From: Acidobacteriota bacterium
GTDB lineage: Bacteria > Acidobacteriota > Blastocatellia > Pyrinomonadales > Pyrinomonadaceae
Length of the DNA stretch: 64,000 nt
Direction: 5' to 3'
NCBI GenBank assembly: GCA_018269005.1
Contig: JAFDVK010000012.1
Coordinates: 124,001 to 188,000 of the forward strand
Part shown: positions 44,275 through 53,398 of the stretch, piece by piece
Layout of the letters: each line of letters opens with the position of its first letter
How positions within the stretch are numbered: the first letter of the stretch is position 1
Notes under the pieces: generated by a model
Database searches by the model: none
What the model saw: the letters and a program-made list of their open reading frames with translations, nothing else
Told to the model about the DNA's origin: nothing
Program-made: the position numbers and the translations under genes

Positions 44275-47234
44275 CTGACCGCACGGCGGCGTATCGCGTG
44301 GGCTGCAGGAAGAACGAGCCGAAATGTAGTGCCGTCGCCATTCTTGCTTAACGCTTCGATCGAGCCGCTGTGCTCTTGGACGATGCCGTACGTGACAGCA
44401 AGCCCAAGGCCCGTGCCGTTGCCGACGCCTTTCGTCGTAAAGAACGGGTCAAATATCTTCGTCAGATTCTCCGCCGGAATTCCTTCACCCGTATCCGAAA
44501 CTTCGACAACGACCTGATCGTCATCAAATACAAGCGTGCGTAGCTTTATCGTGCCGCCCATCTGCATGGCATCGCGGGCGTTGAGAATCAGGTTCGTAAA
44601 GACCTGTTGAAGCTTGCCGCTGTTGGCGTGAACGGCAGCGAGCGGCTCGGTGTATTCCTTGACGATCGAAACATTCGATTTGCGAAGCTGCGGTTCGAGA
44701 AGCTGCAGCGTGTCGTTCAGAAGTTTGTTCAGATCGATGTCCAAAAAATCGGTCGAATTGCCGGTTCGTGAAAAGTTAAGCAAATTGCCGACGATGTTCG
44801 TTGCACGCTCGGTCTGCCGCTGCATTTTTTCAAGCAGGGCGTGTTTCGGGTCAGTCTCAGGGATCATCCCGAGGAGCATCTGCGTATAGCTCGAAACACC
44901 CGTTAAAGGCGTATTGACCTCATGAGCGACACCTGCAGCGAGCAGGCCGATGCTTGACAGCTTCTCGCTCTGTTGAAGCGTTTCTTCGAGCTTGACTCGG
45001 CCCGTCACATTCTCAAGGACAAGGATCGCGCCTGTTTGCAGATTTGAAACCGATCGCAGCGGTGCGACCGCGATATTCAGCATCAGCGAACGCCCAGCGG
45101 AATCGAACGCGTGCATCTTGTAAGCATTGCGAACTTCGGTGAGATGCCAACGCGATTTGCCCAAAATACTGTCGAGGTTGCGGGCAAAGCTTTCGTCAAA
45201 GACCTGATCGATGGTGTTTCCGACAACAGAATCCCGATCGAGCCCCATCATCGTCTCAAATGGCGAATTGCAGCGAATGATGCGGCCCTCTTCATCTACG
45301 GCAAGAAGCCCGACGTTAACCGACTCGACGATCGATTCGTTGAATTCCTTGAGGATCGCAAGCTCTTCGGTATGCCGCTGCTGCTCTTCGTAAAGGCGGC
45401 TGTTTTCGACGGCAACCGCGACGTAGCCGGACACCGTCTTCAAGATCTCGAGGTCTTCGCTTGAAAGCAGCGAGCCGTCATTCGCACGTCCCAATCCGAT
45501 CACCGAGACCATCTTGCCGCGTGCTACGCACGGGACGAAATAATGTAACTCCTTACGAGCTCCATCGATCTGCGCCAGCGCAACGTTCTCAGCTTCAGGT
45601 GACTCGATCTCGTCCGCGCGTACGATGCCGCGTCCCGCCGCACGCTGTCGGATCATTGTCCGGAAATCGGCAGGAATACGGTACTTTGCGGAAAGGCCCG
45701 CTGAACGCGCGATGCGATAGTGCGAAACGGAGGTCGCATCTTCAAGAAAGATCGCGACCTTCTCGACGTTCAGGACCTGTTTTAGGCGGTCAACGAGCGA
45801 ATTCAGCAACGGGTCGAGGCTCGTTGTGGCGGAGATCGTTTTACCAAAATCGACGAGGCCTTGACGCATGTCGTAGCGCTCGCCATAGAAAAATCTGTCG
45901 GCACGCTCCTGAAGGAATTTTTTGAGCGGTTCGCTAACGAGGACGATCGCGGCCATTGCAACTATCGCGATAACCGCACGCAGCGTGATCTCCGTTGTCG
46001 AGAGGTTTTCTCCGACCGCAAGAAAAACGAGTCCGAGAGCGACGGCACCGATCATCATCGCGATGGCAAGCGTCGTAAGGGCATATACCAAGGCTCGCCT
46101 GACGACCACATCGACATCCATCAAACGATAGCGAACGACCGAGTGGCCAAAACTTAGCGGAATAAGTGCGAGCGGCAGGGTCCGAACCGCGCTTGCTGAT
46201 ATATCGTCCGGCCCGATCGACATCCCGAAGCGAACGGCTATCTCGATCAGCAATATCGGAGCAACAGCCGCCACCGTGCCCCAGATCGCCCATTTGAGAC
46301 GTTGCCGAACGATCGTCTGATGATTCTTGACAAACCGCCAGATCAGGAATAGTGCACCGCCCGAAACACCGGCGATGAAGTGGAACAAGAGGACCGTGTC
46401 AAGCAAAGAAAAGAGGCTGATCGAATCATCGATCCGACCGATAGATGCGGCAAATCCTGATTGCGGCACAAGCGCCGGTACAACTGAGATCGTGACGAGA
46501 ACGATCGACAAGATAGCAGCCGGTAGATAAAGCAGGTAAGTTGGCCATCGATGCTCATCAAGCACCCTGACCCTAACCGGATATCGTGTACAAAAATGTA
46601 GAAATAGCGGAGCAAAAAAGGCGAACGCGATGCTGTCCAGCAATTGGATAGCAAGGTCAAGATCCTGACCGGTGCCCACTGACCGGTATGTGTGGAACAC
46701 GAATGCGACGAGGCAGACCCATGCAAAATGCATCACGAACGGCGACGAACTTCCCTGTTTGAACAAGACAAATCCGCCGACCGCAAGCCAAACAAGGCCG
46801 ACGATCGAGAGAAAGATTATCGACGGCGTCCAACGCTGCACGCTGTCAATATGGCTCAGGTCGGCGTAGTAATAGTTGTCTGCAAATGTGTAGCTTGGCC
46901 GCTGATAGAGGTAGGTTAGAGAGCCGTCGACTCCGGCGGCATCGAGATAGATCTGAACATCCGCAAGGGACGTGACCTCCTCCGTATTGTCTCCGCCGTT
47001 CAGGCTGACGCCGATGAGTTTGTCGCCGGGAGCAATGCCCGCTCGGGCACCGGCAAAATTTGGAAGAATGCGTTCTGCGTAAATACCGTCGGCCCGGTGC
47101 ACCCATTGAACCCCGTCGGTCGGAGGTAATTTATGGAAGGCCCGCTGAGAAAGGTTAAGGGCCGTTCCCGACACAAGCAGAACTGCGGCGACTAGCCACA
47201 TTAAGCTCCAACTCGTCAAAAACTTGCCCTTCAT
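44271..47234 (-). CDS. Large membrane sensor histidine kinase (PDZ-like, 7-8 TM, GAF, PAS)
   Basis: About 987 residues from ATG 47234; a GTG five codons earlier is possible. Order: one TM helix, an extracytoplasmic segment with a PDZ-like core (GARAGIAPGDKLIGVSLNGG), a block of about seven TM helices (130-440), GAF (about 480-620), PAS (about 645-760), HisKA with GVAHEVNTPLTGVSSYTQML, and HATPase with NLILNARDAM, DTGEGIPAENL and GTGLGLAVTYG. All catalytic boxes are complete. No response regulator is adjacent, so the partner is elsewhere. The 7TM block is like those of 7TMR/COG4585-type kinases. Confidence 0.9.
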   Translation of the reverse strand: MKGKFLTSWSLMWLVAAVLLVSGTALNLSQRAFHKLPPTDGVQWVHRADGIYAERILPNFAGARAGIAPGDKLIGVSLNGGDNTEEVTSLADVQIYLDAAGVDGSLTYLYQRPSYTFADNYYYADLSHIDSVQRWTPSIIFLSIVGLVWLAVGGFVLFKQGSSSPFVMHFAWVCLVAFVFHTYRSVGTGQDLDLAIQLLDSIAFAFFAPLFLHFCTRYPVRVRVLDEHRWPTYLLYLPAAILSIVLVTISVVPALVPQSGFAASIGRIDDSISLFSLLDTVLLFHFIAGVSGGALFLIWRFVKNHQTIVRQRLKWAIWGTVAAVAPILLIEIAVRFGMSIGPDDISASAVRTLPLALIPLSFGHSVVRYRLMDVDVVVRRALVYALTTLAIAMMIGAVALGLVFLAVGENLSTTEITLRAVIAIVAMAAIVLVSEPLKKFLQERADRFFYGERYDMRQGLVDFGKTISATTSLDPLLNSLVDRLKQVLNVEKVAIFLEDATSVSHYRIARSAGLSAKYRIPADFRTMIRQRAAGRGIVRADEIESPEAENVALAQIDGARKELHYFVPCVARGKMVSVIGLGRANDGSLLSSEDLEILKTVSGYVAVAVENSRLYEEQQRHTEELAILKEFNESIVESVNVGLLAVDEEGRIIRCNSPFETMMGLDRDSVVGNTIDQVFDESFARNLDSILGKSRWHLTEVRNAYKMHAFDSAGRSLMLNIAVAPLRSVSNLQTGAILVLENVTGRVKLEETLQQSEKLSSIGLLAAGVAHEVNTPLTGVSSYTQMLLGMIPETDPKHALLEKMQRQTERATNIVGNLLNFSRTGNSTDFLDIDLNKLLNDTLQLLEPQLRKSNVSIVKEYTEPLAAVHANSGKLQQVFTNLILNARDAMQMGGTIKLRTLVFDDDQVVVEVSDTGEGIPAENLTKIFDPFFTTKGVGNGTGLGLAVTYGIVQEHSGSIEALSKNGDGTTFRLVLPAAHAIRRRAVS

Positions 47235-47415
47235 TGGCGATCGATACACCTCACCGAGGATATTTCAAACGCAAAAGGCGTTCCGAAGGCCCCACTGCGC
47301 ACGATCTGCGCAGAAGGCTTGGAATATCGCCGTTCTGCTTTTGCAGAGGCCTATCCCGTAAGGCTCAAACATTCAAAAATCTAAGAAAATGGGCGAAAAA
47401 TCCAAAATTTCGGAC

Positions 47416-47446
47416 AAAAAAGTCGGCCTGCAAACCTGCGGCCGAC
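47416..47446 (-). terminator. Rho-independent terminator after the barrel-like gene
   Basis: GTCGGCC (47422-47428) and GGCCGAC (47440-47446) pair across an 11-base loop. On the minus strand the stem is followed by TTTTTTG. It lies about 46 bases beyond the stop of the leftward gene at 47493. Confidence 0.75.
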
Positions 47447-47492
47447 CTACCATTTGCTTTACTTTACGGCTCTTGCGACTTGGTTCACTGAT

Positions 47493-49241
47493 CTAGAACC
47501 TCACCATAATACCGCCTCGAATGAGCCTGCCTTGGCCATCGAGGAGAAGACGGCCTTCGCCTGTCGCAAGCGAAGTTTGGGAATCAAAAATGTTTCGCGC
47601 ATCGATGATCGCCTTTGCATGAACCGGCAGGCCGAACCGCGGCAGAGGCTGGGTCAACAAAATGCTAAGGCCCGGATCGTAGATGGCAAGCCGGCCTTTG
47701 AACGGATCGATCGCAAAGATCGTCGCATCGGGTGAGAGGCGGTAGATCGCCTGTACACGCGTTCCGGTCGAAAGATCCGCGGTCAATTCTGCGAACAGTG
47801 TCTGGAACAATCCATTGTCAAAGACCCTTGAAGGATCCGTTATCGCACGCGGCGAAAGCTTTTGACCAGTGCCGAATGAATATCCGGTCGAAGCCTGCAG
47901 CTTCGAAGAAAGCCGTCGCGAATACACGACCCGCACGCCCGCCGCCTGGCCTCTTTGATTAGAGACAAAGCCGTCAAAGCCGTCATCCTCGAGCGTCGCA
48001 AATGGAAGTCTTGCAAGCCCGACTCCCCGTGAGAACGACGTGTCCCCGAACACTGTCGCCTCAATGCTCGATGCGTTATCAAGCACGCGTTCGATGCCGA
48101 ATTCGAGCCGTGCCGAGCGGTTCATACGCGGCTTGTTGTCCTCGACGACTATGTCTTCGACCGAAACAGGCTCTGTAAAAGGAACCGAAAAACCCTCGAA
48201 CTGAGCGACATTAGACCATGCACGCTGATCGTTCGAAGAGGTGAATCCTGCACGGAAGCGTGTCTTTGAATCGACATCGAGTTGAACACCGACACGCGGC
48301 ATAAGCGATGAGTCGCTGCCGGCTCCCGCAAAGGTCGAATAATCGAACCCAAGAACTAGAATAACCCCGTCGCGAACCTTCCATTCGTCAAAGCCCGAGA
48401 TCGAATATTGGCCAAGCGTTCGCTCACGGCCGTTAAGCTGAACGTGTCCAAGCGAGGCGGCCGAACCTTTGACTGAAAATTGATGGCGGCTGTTCGCCCT
48501 GAACCTAAGGATCGATTCGATGCGCTTTGCGGTTCGCGAGCCCGGAGCGAATTGTCCCGCTACCACGACGTCCGTACGGGAATTAACCGGCAGCAGTGTT
48601 GCAAAGTTAATGCCCGAATATGCACCGCGTTTATCCGAGGCAAAGTAAGTTTCCACAACGCCCGTCGGACGAGCCGCTGTCTTCGGGTCGGCCTCGGCCA
48701 TTTCTGCGGTCTCTGTTTTTTGCTCGACAGGTGCTTTGCCCTCTTGATTCTGATAGATCGAACGCCCGATCGCAGCGGCGCGGATCCGCCATTTAGAGCT
48801 GTTGTGATCGACACGTTTCTCGGGCAGCGTATTTCCTGCGCCGGATTTTACGAGCTTGAAACCGAAGTTGATATCGGCGGATGAATTTACCTTTACGCTG
48901 TCGAGCGTTTCAGGATTAAAGCCTTCGGCGACCGCAAGGATCGTGTATGTGCCGGGCAGCATCTTCAGCACGTAGGCTCCGTTCGCCGTTGTATCGACCT
49001 GCTTCAGCAGCTTGTTCGTGCCGAGCTTGAAGATCGCGACGGTCGCATCGGCGATCGGGCTTCCGAACTCGTCCTTGACCACGCCGCGAATCGTTGCAAG
49101 CGTTCCCGCTCCGTTGAACTCCGCCTGTTCGGGGCTTGTCGCAGCCTTGTCTGAAGGCGCGCCAAAACCCGACATCGCCAATGCACCTAAAAAGGCCAGC
49201 AATGAGAGCGAGAGTTTAACGGATTGTCGAAGATTTATCAT
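47493..49241 (-). CDS. Exported protein: carboxypeptidase-regulatory-like domain plus beta-barrel-like region
   Basis: About 582 residues from ATG 49241. After a signal peptide comes a carboxypeptidase-regulatory-like (CarboxypepD_reg) domain: IRGVVKDEFGSPIADATVAI, DTTANGAYVLKMLPGTYTIL, VAEGFNPETL. The remaining roughly 400 residues alternate in the manner of an outer-membrane barrel (RFRANSRHQFSVKGSAASLG, VVYSRRLSSKLQASTGYSFG) and end in a terminal aromatic, MVRF, typical of BAM-inserted barrels. A TonB plug domain is not apparent, so this is not a standard TonB-dependent receptor. Function unknown. Confidence 0.7.
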   Translation of the reverse strand: MINLRQSVKLSLSLLAFLGALAMSGFGAPSDKAATSPEQAEFNGAGTLATIRGVVKDEFGSPIADATVAIFKLGTNKLLKQVDTTANGAYVLKMLPGTYTILAVAEGFNPETLDSVKVNSSADINFGFKLVKSGAGNTLPEKRVDHNSSKWRIRAAAIGRSIYQNQEGKAPVEQKTETAEMAEADPKTAARPTGVVETYFASDKRGAYSGINFATLLPVNSRTDVVVAGQFAPGSRTAKRIESILRFRANSRHQFSVKGSAASLGHVQLNGRERTLGQYSISGFDEWKVRDGVILVLGFDYSTFAGAGSDSSLMPRVGVQLDVDSKTRFRAGFTSSNDQRAWSNVAQFEGFSVPFTEPVSVEDIVVEDNKPRMNRSARLEFGIERVLDNASSIEATVFGDTSFSRGVGLARLPFATLEDDGFDGFVSNQRGQAAGVRVVYSRRLSSKLQASTGYSFGTGQKLSPRAITDPSRVFDNGLFQTLFAELTADLSTGTRVQAIYRLSPDATIFAIDPFKGRLAIYDPGLSILLTQPLPRFGLPVHAKAIIDARNIFDSQTSLATGEGRLLLDGQGRLIRGGIMVRF

Positions 49242-49342
49242 AAAAGACAAAACTTCCCACGCAATCAGGTATTGTGTTCGCTTGTAAAAAGCCTGTCAAG
49301 CTGCCAAATAGGCATCTCAATGTGCATTTGATGCCCTCAACC

Positions 49343-49370
49343 TTGACAAAGTTTGCCTCGTCGCTAGAAT
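49343..49370 (+). promoter_or_regulatory. Promoter of tRNA-Ser
   Basis: TTGACA (49343-49348), a 16-base spacer, and TAGAAT (49365-49370). The predicted start is about 19 bases before the mature tRNA. Confidence 0.75.
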
Positions 49371-49395
49371 TGGATACTGTCTTTAGCACTCATCA

Positions 49396-49486
49396 GGAGA
49401 CGTGGCTGAGTGGCTGAAAGCGGCGGTTTGCTAAATCGTTGTACTCCAAAAGGGTACCACAGGTTCGAATCCTGTCGTCTCCGCCA
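49396..49486 (+). tRNA. tRNA-Ser (GCT)
   Basis: 91 bases with encoded CCA. Acceptor stem GGAGACG/CGTCTCC, anticodon loop TTGCTAA with anticodon GCT at 49430-49432, a long class II variable arm, and T-arm GGTTCGAATCC. Decodes AGC and AGT. Confidence 0.97.
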
Positions 49487-49504
49487 TCAACTTCAATTGA
49501 TCGA

Positions 49505-49545
49505 AAAGGCCGTCAGACCTGATGTTTGACGGCCTTTCTTACAAT
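49505..49545 (+). terminator. Terminator after tRNA-Ser, possibly bidirectional
   Basis: AAAGGCCGTCA (49505-49515) and TGACGGCCTTT (49527-49537) are perfect 11-base arms, followed by a loose T-rich CTTACAATTTTTA. It lies between the tRNA and a convergent leftward gene and may end both transcripts. Confidence 0.75.
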
Positions 49546-49563
49546 TTTTATATCGGGCCGCAA

Positions 49564-50103
49564 CTAGCCGATGAACATCTCGTCTTCCAGATAAACTCGA
49601 TCTATCTGCTTCGGCGCCGGAGCAAAAAGAACCTCTAGGCCTTTCCGTACGCCGGCCATTATCGCGGCGATCTCGCGGGCCGGAACTACGATCTTCTGCT
49701 GTACGAATTCGGTCGTATCGACAACCTTAAGCTGAGTGTCGTCGATCGTTCGGCTGACAAGGGCAACTTTATCCTTCGCTGTCAGAGCGGTGTCGCTAAC
49801 GAGCGATTTCAGCTCGGCGACCTCTTCCTTGATCAGCTCGGTCGATTCTGCGAGGTGGCGCGTGGCAACGGAAAGATTGGCGGAAATATCGTTAAAATGC
49901 ACCGATATCTCTTTGCCCTGTGCACCGATCGCATCGACCTTCGTGATGAGCGGCTCGACCTTTTCCTCGACACGTCGCACGGTGCCGACGACCTTGCGAA
50001 CGATCGTCGCTATCCAGAGCAGCGCGATCGCCATCACGATAAAGCAGATCGCGATGACGATCGATGCCACCATCATCCAGAATTGAGGTTCGGCCGGATT
50101 CAT
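49564..50103 (-). CDS. DUF948-like membrane-anchored helical protein
   Basis: 179 residues. One N-terminal transmembrane helix (FWMMVASIVIAICFIVMAIA) is followed by a long amphipathic helical region (VEEKVEPLITKVDAIG, ATRHLAESTELIKEEVAELK), which resembles DUF948 proteins found with YtxH partners. It starts 4 bases after the stop of the YtxH-like gene, so the pair is cotranscribed. Related pairs in Bacillus respond to general stress; the function here is unknown. Confidence 0.75.
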   Translation of the reverse strand: MNPAEPQFWMMVASIVIAICFIVMAIALLWIATIVRKVVGTVRRVEEKVEPLITKVDAIGAQGKEISVHFNDISANLSVATRHLAESTELIKEEVAELKSLVSDTALTAKDKVALVSRTIDDTQLKVVDTTEFVQQKIVVPAREIAAIMAGVRKGLEVLFAPAPKQIDRVYLEDEMFIG

Positions 50104-50106
50104 CTC

Positions 50107-50544
50107 TTACTTTTCGTCCTTTTTATCAACCGGATAGCTCGCCCGGCCCTCAGTAATGGCGTTGGCCTCGCCGCGGCGTTTTTCAGCGGTGTAAGCGTCC
50201 TTGCCCGCTTCGATCGCAGCCGTAAAAGGGTTCGCCGTGCGTGCCGCTGCGGCCTTTGCCTTATCGCCGAGTTCGCCGGCCTTTTCTTGTGCGGTGTGAT
50301 AGAGTTCGCCAGCTTTCTCCGACGCGGTCTCGTAATACTCACCGGCCTTTGCCTGAAGTTGCGTGGCCGCTTCCTTGCTCTTTTCAATGCCTTTACGCGT
50401 AGCATCGGCAATGTCGCCGCGAAGCTCCTCGCCTGATTTTGGGGCAAAAAGCAGGGCAACAACGGCCCCGATAGCTCCGCCTACCAAAAGAAAGGTCAAC
50501 TTTGTCGAAGCGCTTGTGCCTTCGCTGTCGTATTCTCGTCTCAT
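50107..50544 (-). CDS. YtxH-domain general-stress-type membrane protein
   Basis: 145 residues from ATG 50544, with AGGAGA 5 bases upstream. The N-terminus holds the YtxH signature LLVGGAIGAVVALLFAPKSG followed by EELRGDI. The rest is Lys/Ala/Glu-rich LEA-like repeats (GEYYETASEKAGELYHTAQ, EKAGELGDKAKAAAART). It probably anchors in the membrane through the Gly-rich helix. Expressed with the DUF948-like gene. Confidence 0.85.
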   Translation of the reverse strand: MRREYDSEGTSASTKLTFLLVGGAIGAVVALLFAPKSGEELRGDIADATRKGIEKSKEAATQLQAKAGEYYETASEKAGELYHTAQEKAGELGDKAKAAAARTANPFTAAIEAGKDAYTAEKRRGEANAITEGRASYPVDKKDEK

Positions 50545-50696
50545 CGTTTCTCCTCGTCTCCGGCGGTAGATCCGCCGGGCACTGCCTATTAAAAGTATCT
50601 TTGACCATAACTATAACAAAAACAAAAGTTTTAGGGCAATTTTTATTTTTTTCGGGCCGAACACCGACGATTTGGACGAGCGTTCTTAGGGTGATT

Positions 50697-50705
50697 TGCT
50701 ACAAT
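50697..50705 (+). promoter_or_regulatory. Extended -10 promoter of lepA
   Basis: TGCTACAAT is an extended -10 (TG-n-TACAAT), 25 bases before the lepA ATG. No -35 hexamer is evident at 16-18 bases, which fits an extended -10 promoter. Confidence 0.5.
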
Positions 50706-50730
50706 GCTCGTTTGTCTTTGAGTGTTTTTG

Positions 50731-52533
50731 ATGGACTTATCGCGTATTCGTAACTTTTCGATCATTGCCCATATCGATCATGGCAAATCAACGCTCGCCG
50801 ACCGCATCCTGCAGTTGACCGGCGCGGTCGCCGAGCGCGAAATGGAGGACCAATTGCTTGACAATATGGATCTCGAACGCGAACGCGGCATCACGATCAA
50901 GGCACACGCCGTTCGGCTCGATTACAAGGCAAAGGACGGCAAAGAATACGTCCTGAACCTGATCGACACGCCTGGCCACGTGGATTTCACCTACGAAGTT
51001 TCGCGTTCGCTTTCGGCCTGCGAGGGAGCACTGCTCGTCGTGGACGCCTCTCAGGGCGTCGAGGCTCAAACCCTTGCAAACACGTATCTTGCGATCGAGA
51101 ACGACCTTGAGTTGGTGCCGGTACTGAACAAGATCGACCTGCCGTCGGCCGAACCAGAACGGATAAAGGAGCAGATCGAGACGATCATCGGACTCGATAC
51201 ATCGCATACGGTGCTCGCTTCGGCAAAAACGGGTGTCGGCGTCGATGACATTCTCGAAGAGATCGTACGCGACATTCCGCCGCCGAAGGGCGACGCGTCA
51301 GCTCCGCTCAAGGCCCTGATCTTTGACAGCTGGTACGACTCATATCGAGGCGTCATCGTGCTGTTCCGGATAATTGACGGAACGATAAAGAAGGGTACGA
51401 AGATCCGCTTTTTTAATACGGGCCGTGAGTATCTTGTTGAGACCATTGGAGTTAACCGCCCGCGACCGACCCCGATAGCTGAACTCGGGCCGGGCGAGGT
51501 CGGATTCCTTACCGCCTCGATCAAGACGGTTGCCGACGTGCAGATCGGCGATACGATCACGGACGCGGCAAAGCCTACAAAAGAGCCGTTTCCCGGCTTT
51601 CAGGAAGTAAAACCGATGGTCTTTGCCGGGCTTTATCCGACGGATTCGGCCCAATACGAAGACCTTCGCGATGCGATGGACAAGCTGCGGCTCAACGACG
51701 CTTCGTTCTTCTATGAGCCTGAAAGCTCAACGGCACTCGGCTTCGGATTCCGCTGCGGATTCCTCGGGCTGCTGCATATGGAGATTATCCAGGAGAGGCT
51801 CGAACGGGAATTCAACCTCGATCTGATCACAACGGCTCCGGGCGTACGCTATCGAGTTACGACGACCGACGGAACAGTTCACGAGATCGATTCGCCGTCG
51901 CAGATGCCGGACCCCGGACGCACGACCAAGATCGAAGAACCCGTAATCGAGGCAACGATCCTGACGAACGATACGTTTCTCGGCGGTATTCTCCCGCTCT
52001 TGGACGAGAAACGCGGCGTTCAGAAGAAGTTCGAGTATGTTACGAAAGACCGCGTGATGCTCGTTTACGAACTGCCGCTTAACGAGATCGTGCTCGATTT
52101 CTACGACCGTCTGAAGAGCGTTTCGCGCGGCTATGCGTCGCTTGATTATCACCTTTCAGGCTACAAAGAGAGCAAACTCGTCAAACTCGACATTCTCGTC
52201 GCGGGCGAACCGGTCGATGCCCTTTCGCTCATAATGCACAGTGAGACCGCCGCCGCGAAAGGCCGCCTTCTCGCAGCAAAAATGAAGGAACTTATTCCTC
52301 GCCAGCTTTTCGAGGTGCCGATCCAGGCCGCCATCGGCAACAAGGTCATCGCCCGCGAAACCGTCAAATCGATGGGCAAGAACGTCATCGCGAAATGCTA
52401 TGGCGGCGATATCTCGCGTAAACGAAAGCTTCTCGAAAAGCAAAAAGAAGGCAAACGTCGAATGAAAAAGGTCGGCCGCGTCGAGATCCCGCAAGAAGCC
52501 TTCCTCGCCGTGCTGAAGGTAAGTGAAGGTTGA
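50731..52533 (+). CDS. lepA: Elongation factor 4 (LepA)
   Basis: 600 residues from ATG 50731 ([20 protein letters not shown]). GTPase motifs [31 protein letters not shown] and [10 protein letters not shown]; domain IV and the LepA-specific C-terminal domain end with [19 protein letters not shown]. It remodels stalled ribosomes by back-translocation. The last 127 bases (52407-52533) have a diverged copy at 53261-53388, on the far side of a toxin-antitoxin cassette. The toxin's GTG start lies inside the lepA end. Confidence 0.96.
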   Translation: MDLSRIRNFSIIAHIDHGKSTLADRILQLTGAVAEREMEDQLLDNMDLERERGITIKAHAVRLDYKAKDGKEYVLNLIDTPGHVDFTYEVSRSLSACEGALLVVDASQGVEAQTLANTYLAIENDLELVPVLNKIDLPSAEPERIKEQIETIIGLDTSHTVLASAKTGVGVDDILEEIVRDIPPPKGDASAPLKALIFDSWYDSYRGVIVLFRIIDGTIKKGTKIRFFNTGREYLVETIGVNRPRPTPIAELGPGEVGFLTASIKTVADVQIGDTITDAAKPTKEPFPGFQEVKPMVFAGLYPTDSAQYEDLRDAMDKLRLNDASFFYEPESSTALGFGFRCGFLGLLHMEIIQERLEREFNLDLITTAPGVRYRVTTTDGTVHEIDSPSQMPDPGRTTKIEEPVIEATILTNDTFLGGILPLLDEKRGVQKKFEYVTKDRVMLVYELPLNEIVLDFYDRLKSVSRGYASLDYHLSGYKESKLVKLDILVAGEPVDALSLIMHSETAAAKGRLLAAKMKELIPRQLFEVPIQAAIGNKVIARETVKSMGKNVIAKCYGGDISRKRKLLEKQKEGKRRMKKVGRVEIPQEAFLAVLKVSEG

Positions 52534-52909
52534 GGCTATACAAATAATTCTTGACACCAATGTTCTTCTGGCCGCCGCACGTTCGACGGCCGGCACCTCA
52601 TTTCGATTACTTAGCTTGATCGGAGATCCGCGCTTCGAGACCAATCTTTCCGTTCCTTTGGTGCTGGAATACGAAGCCATCCTAAAACGTCCGGAGCATG
52701 ACCTGACAATGAGTCATCAAGAAATTGATGACGTACTCGACTTTTTGTGCGAAACTTCTAATTTGAGGCGGATACACTTCCTTTGTAGAGCAGCGTTGAG
52801 TGATCCAAATGACGATTTCCTATTAGAATTGGCGGTGGAAAGCAATTGCGACTACATTATTACCTTTAACACAAAAGACTTCCTTGCAACGGATAGATTT
52901 GGCATTTGA
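52523..52909 (+). CDS. PIN-family toxin (PIN_3/TIGR00305-like)
   Basis: 128 residues from GTG 52523, overlapping the lepA end by 11 bases. PIN acids are visible in [17 protein letters not shown], in [16 protein letters not shown], and in [22 protein letters not shown] with NTKDF. The last two segments (DPxDDxxLELA and IITxNxKDF) are characteristic of the toxin component called PIN_3 or COG1569. It should cut RNA. It is AT-richer than its neighbours, and the partner antitoxin follows it in reversed order, both signs of acquisition. Confidence 0.88.
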   Translation: MKVEAIQIILDTNVLLAAARSTAGTSFRLLSLIGDPRFETNLSVPLVLEYEAILKRPEHDLTMSHQEIDDVLDFLCETSNLRRIHFLCRAALSDPNDDFLLELAVESNCDYIITFNTKDFLATDRFGI

Positions 52910-52953
52910 GCCATCCGACCGATCGACTTTTTGAGAATTATCGGAGAAATAAG

Positions 52954-53217
52954 ATGAATACTCTTAAAGGTGTAAGCGTACCCGACTCCTTGATGCAATA
53001 TGTTAGCGAACTCGCAAAACGTCAAGGTATTACTGCAGATCAATTCGTCGCGTCGGCGATCGCGGAGAAGGTATCAGCTTTAGACGGTCTTGATTACTTG
53101 AAAGAGCGAGCGAAACGCGGAAGCCGGGAAAAGTTTCGGCGTGCCCTAAGCAAAGTTCCAAATGTAGAACCTGCTGAGGAAGATAAATTTGAGCAGACAA
53201 AAAGATGCTCCGCTTAG
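52954..53217 (+). CDS. Antitoxin partner of the PIN toxin
   Basis: 87 residues from ATG 52954, with GGAGAAAT upstream; the frame to 52906 is not needed. MNTLKGVSVPDSLMQYVSEL and AKRQGITADQFVASAIAEKV form a ribbon-helix-helix-like DNA-binding part, and SREKFRRALSKVPNVEPAEE is the toxin-binding tail seen in antitoxins paired with PIN_3 toxins. It follows its toxin by 44 bases. Confidence 0.82.
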   Translation: MNTLKGVSVPDSLMQYVSELAKRQGITADQFVASAIAEKVSALDGLDYLKERAKRGSREKFRRALSKVPNVEPAEEDKFEQTKRCSA

Positions 53218-53260
53218 GGAATATCCTCCTGACGTGTACGGAACAAAAAAAGCCAATTGC

Positions 53261-53388
53261 CGACATCTCGCGTAAACGCAAGCTCCTCGAAAAACAAAAA
53301 GAGAGGCAACCGCCGAATGAAAAAGGTCGGCCGCGTCGAGATCCCGCAGGAGGCCTTCCTCGCCGTATTGAAGGTGAGCGAAAGTTAG
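53261..53388 (+). pseudogene. lepA: Second, diverged copy of the lepA 3' end
   Basis: Aligns over its whole length with lepA 52407-52533 with about 17 substitutions and one inserted base, which shifts the frame. Thirty-five bases (53314-53348 and 52459-52493) are identical. Apart from K to N and G to S, the codon differences are synonymous (for example GAT/GAC, CTT/CTC, CAA/CAG, GAA/GAG), and each copy ends at its own stop (TGA versus TAG). It looks like the tail of another lineage's lepA. Confidence 0.9.
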
Positions 53389-53398
53389 ACGGAACATT

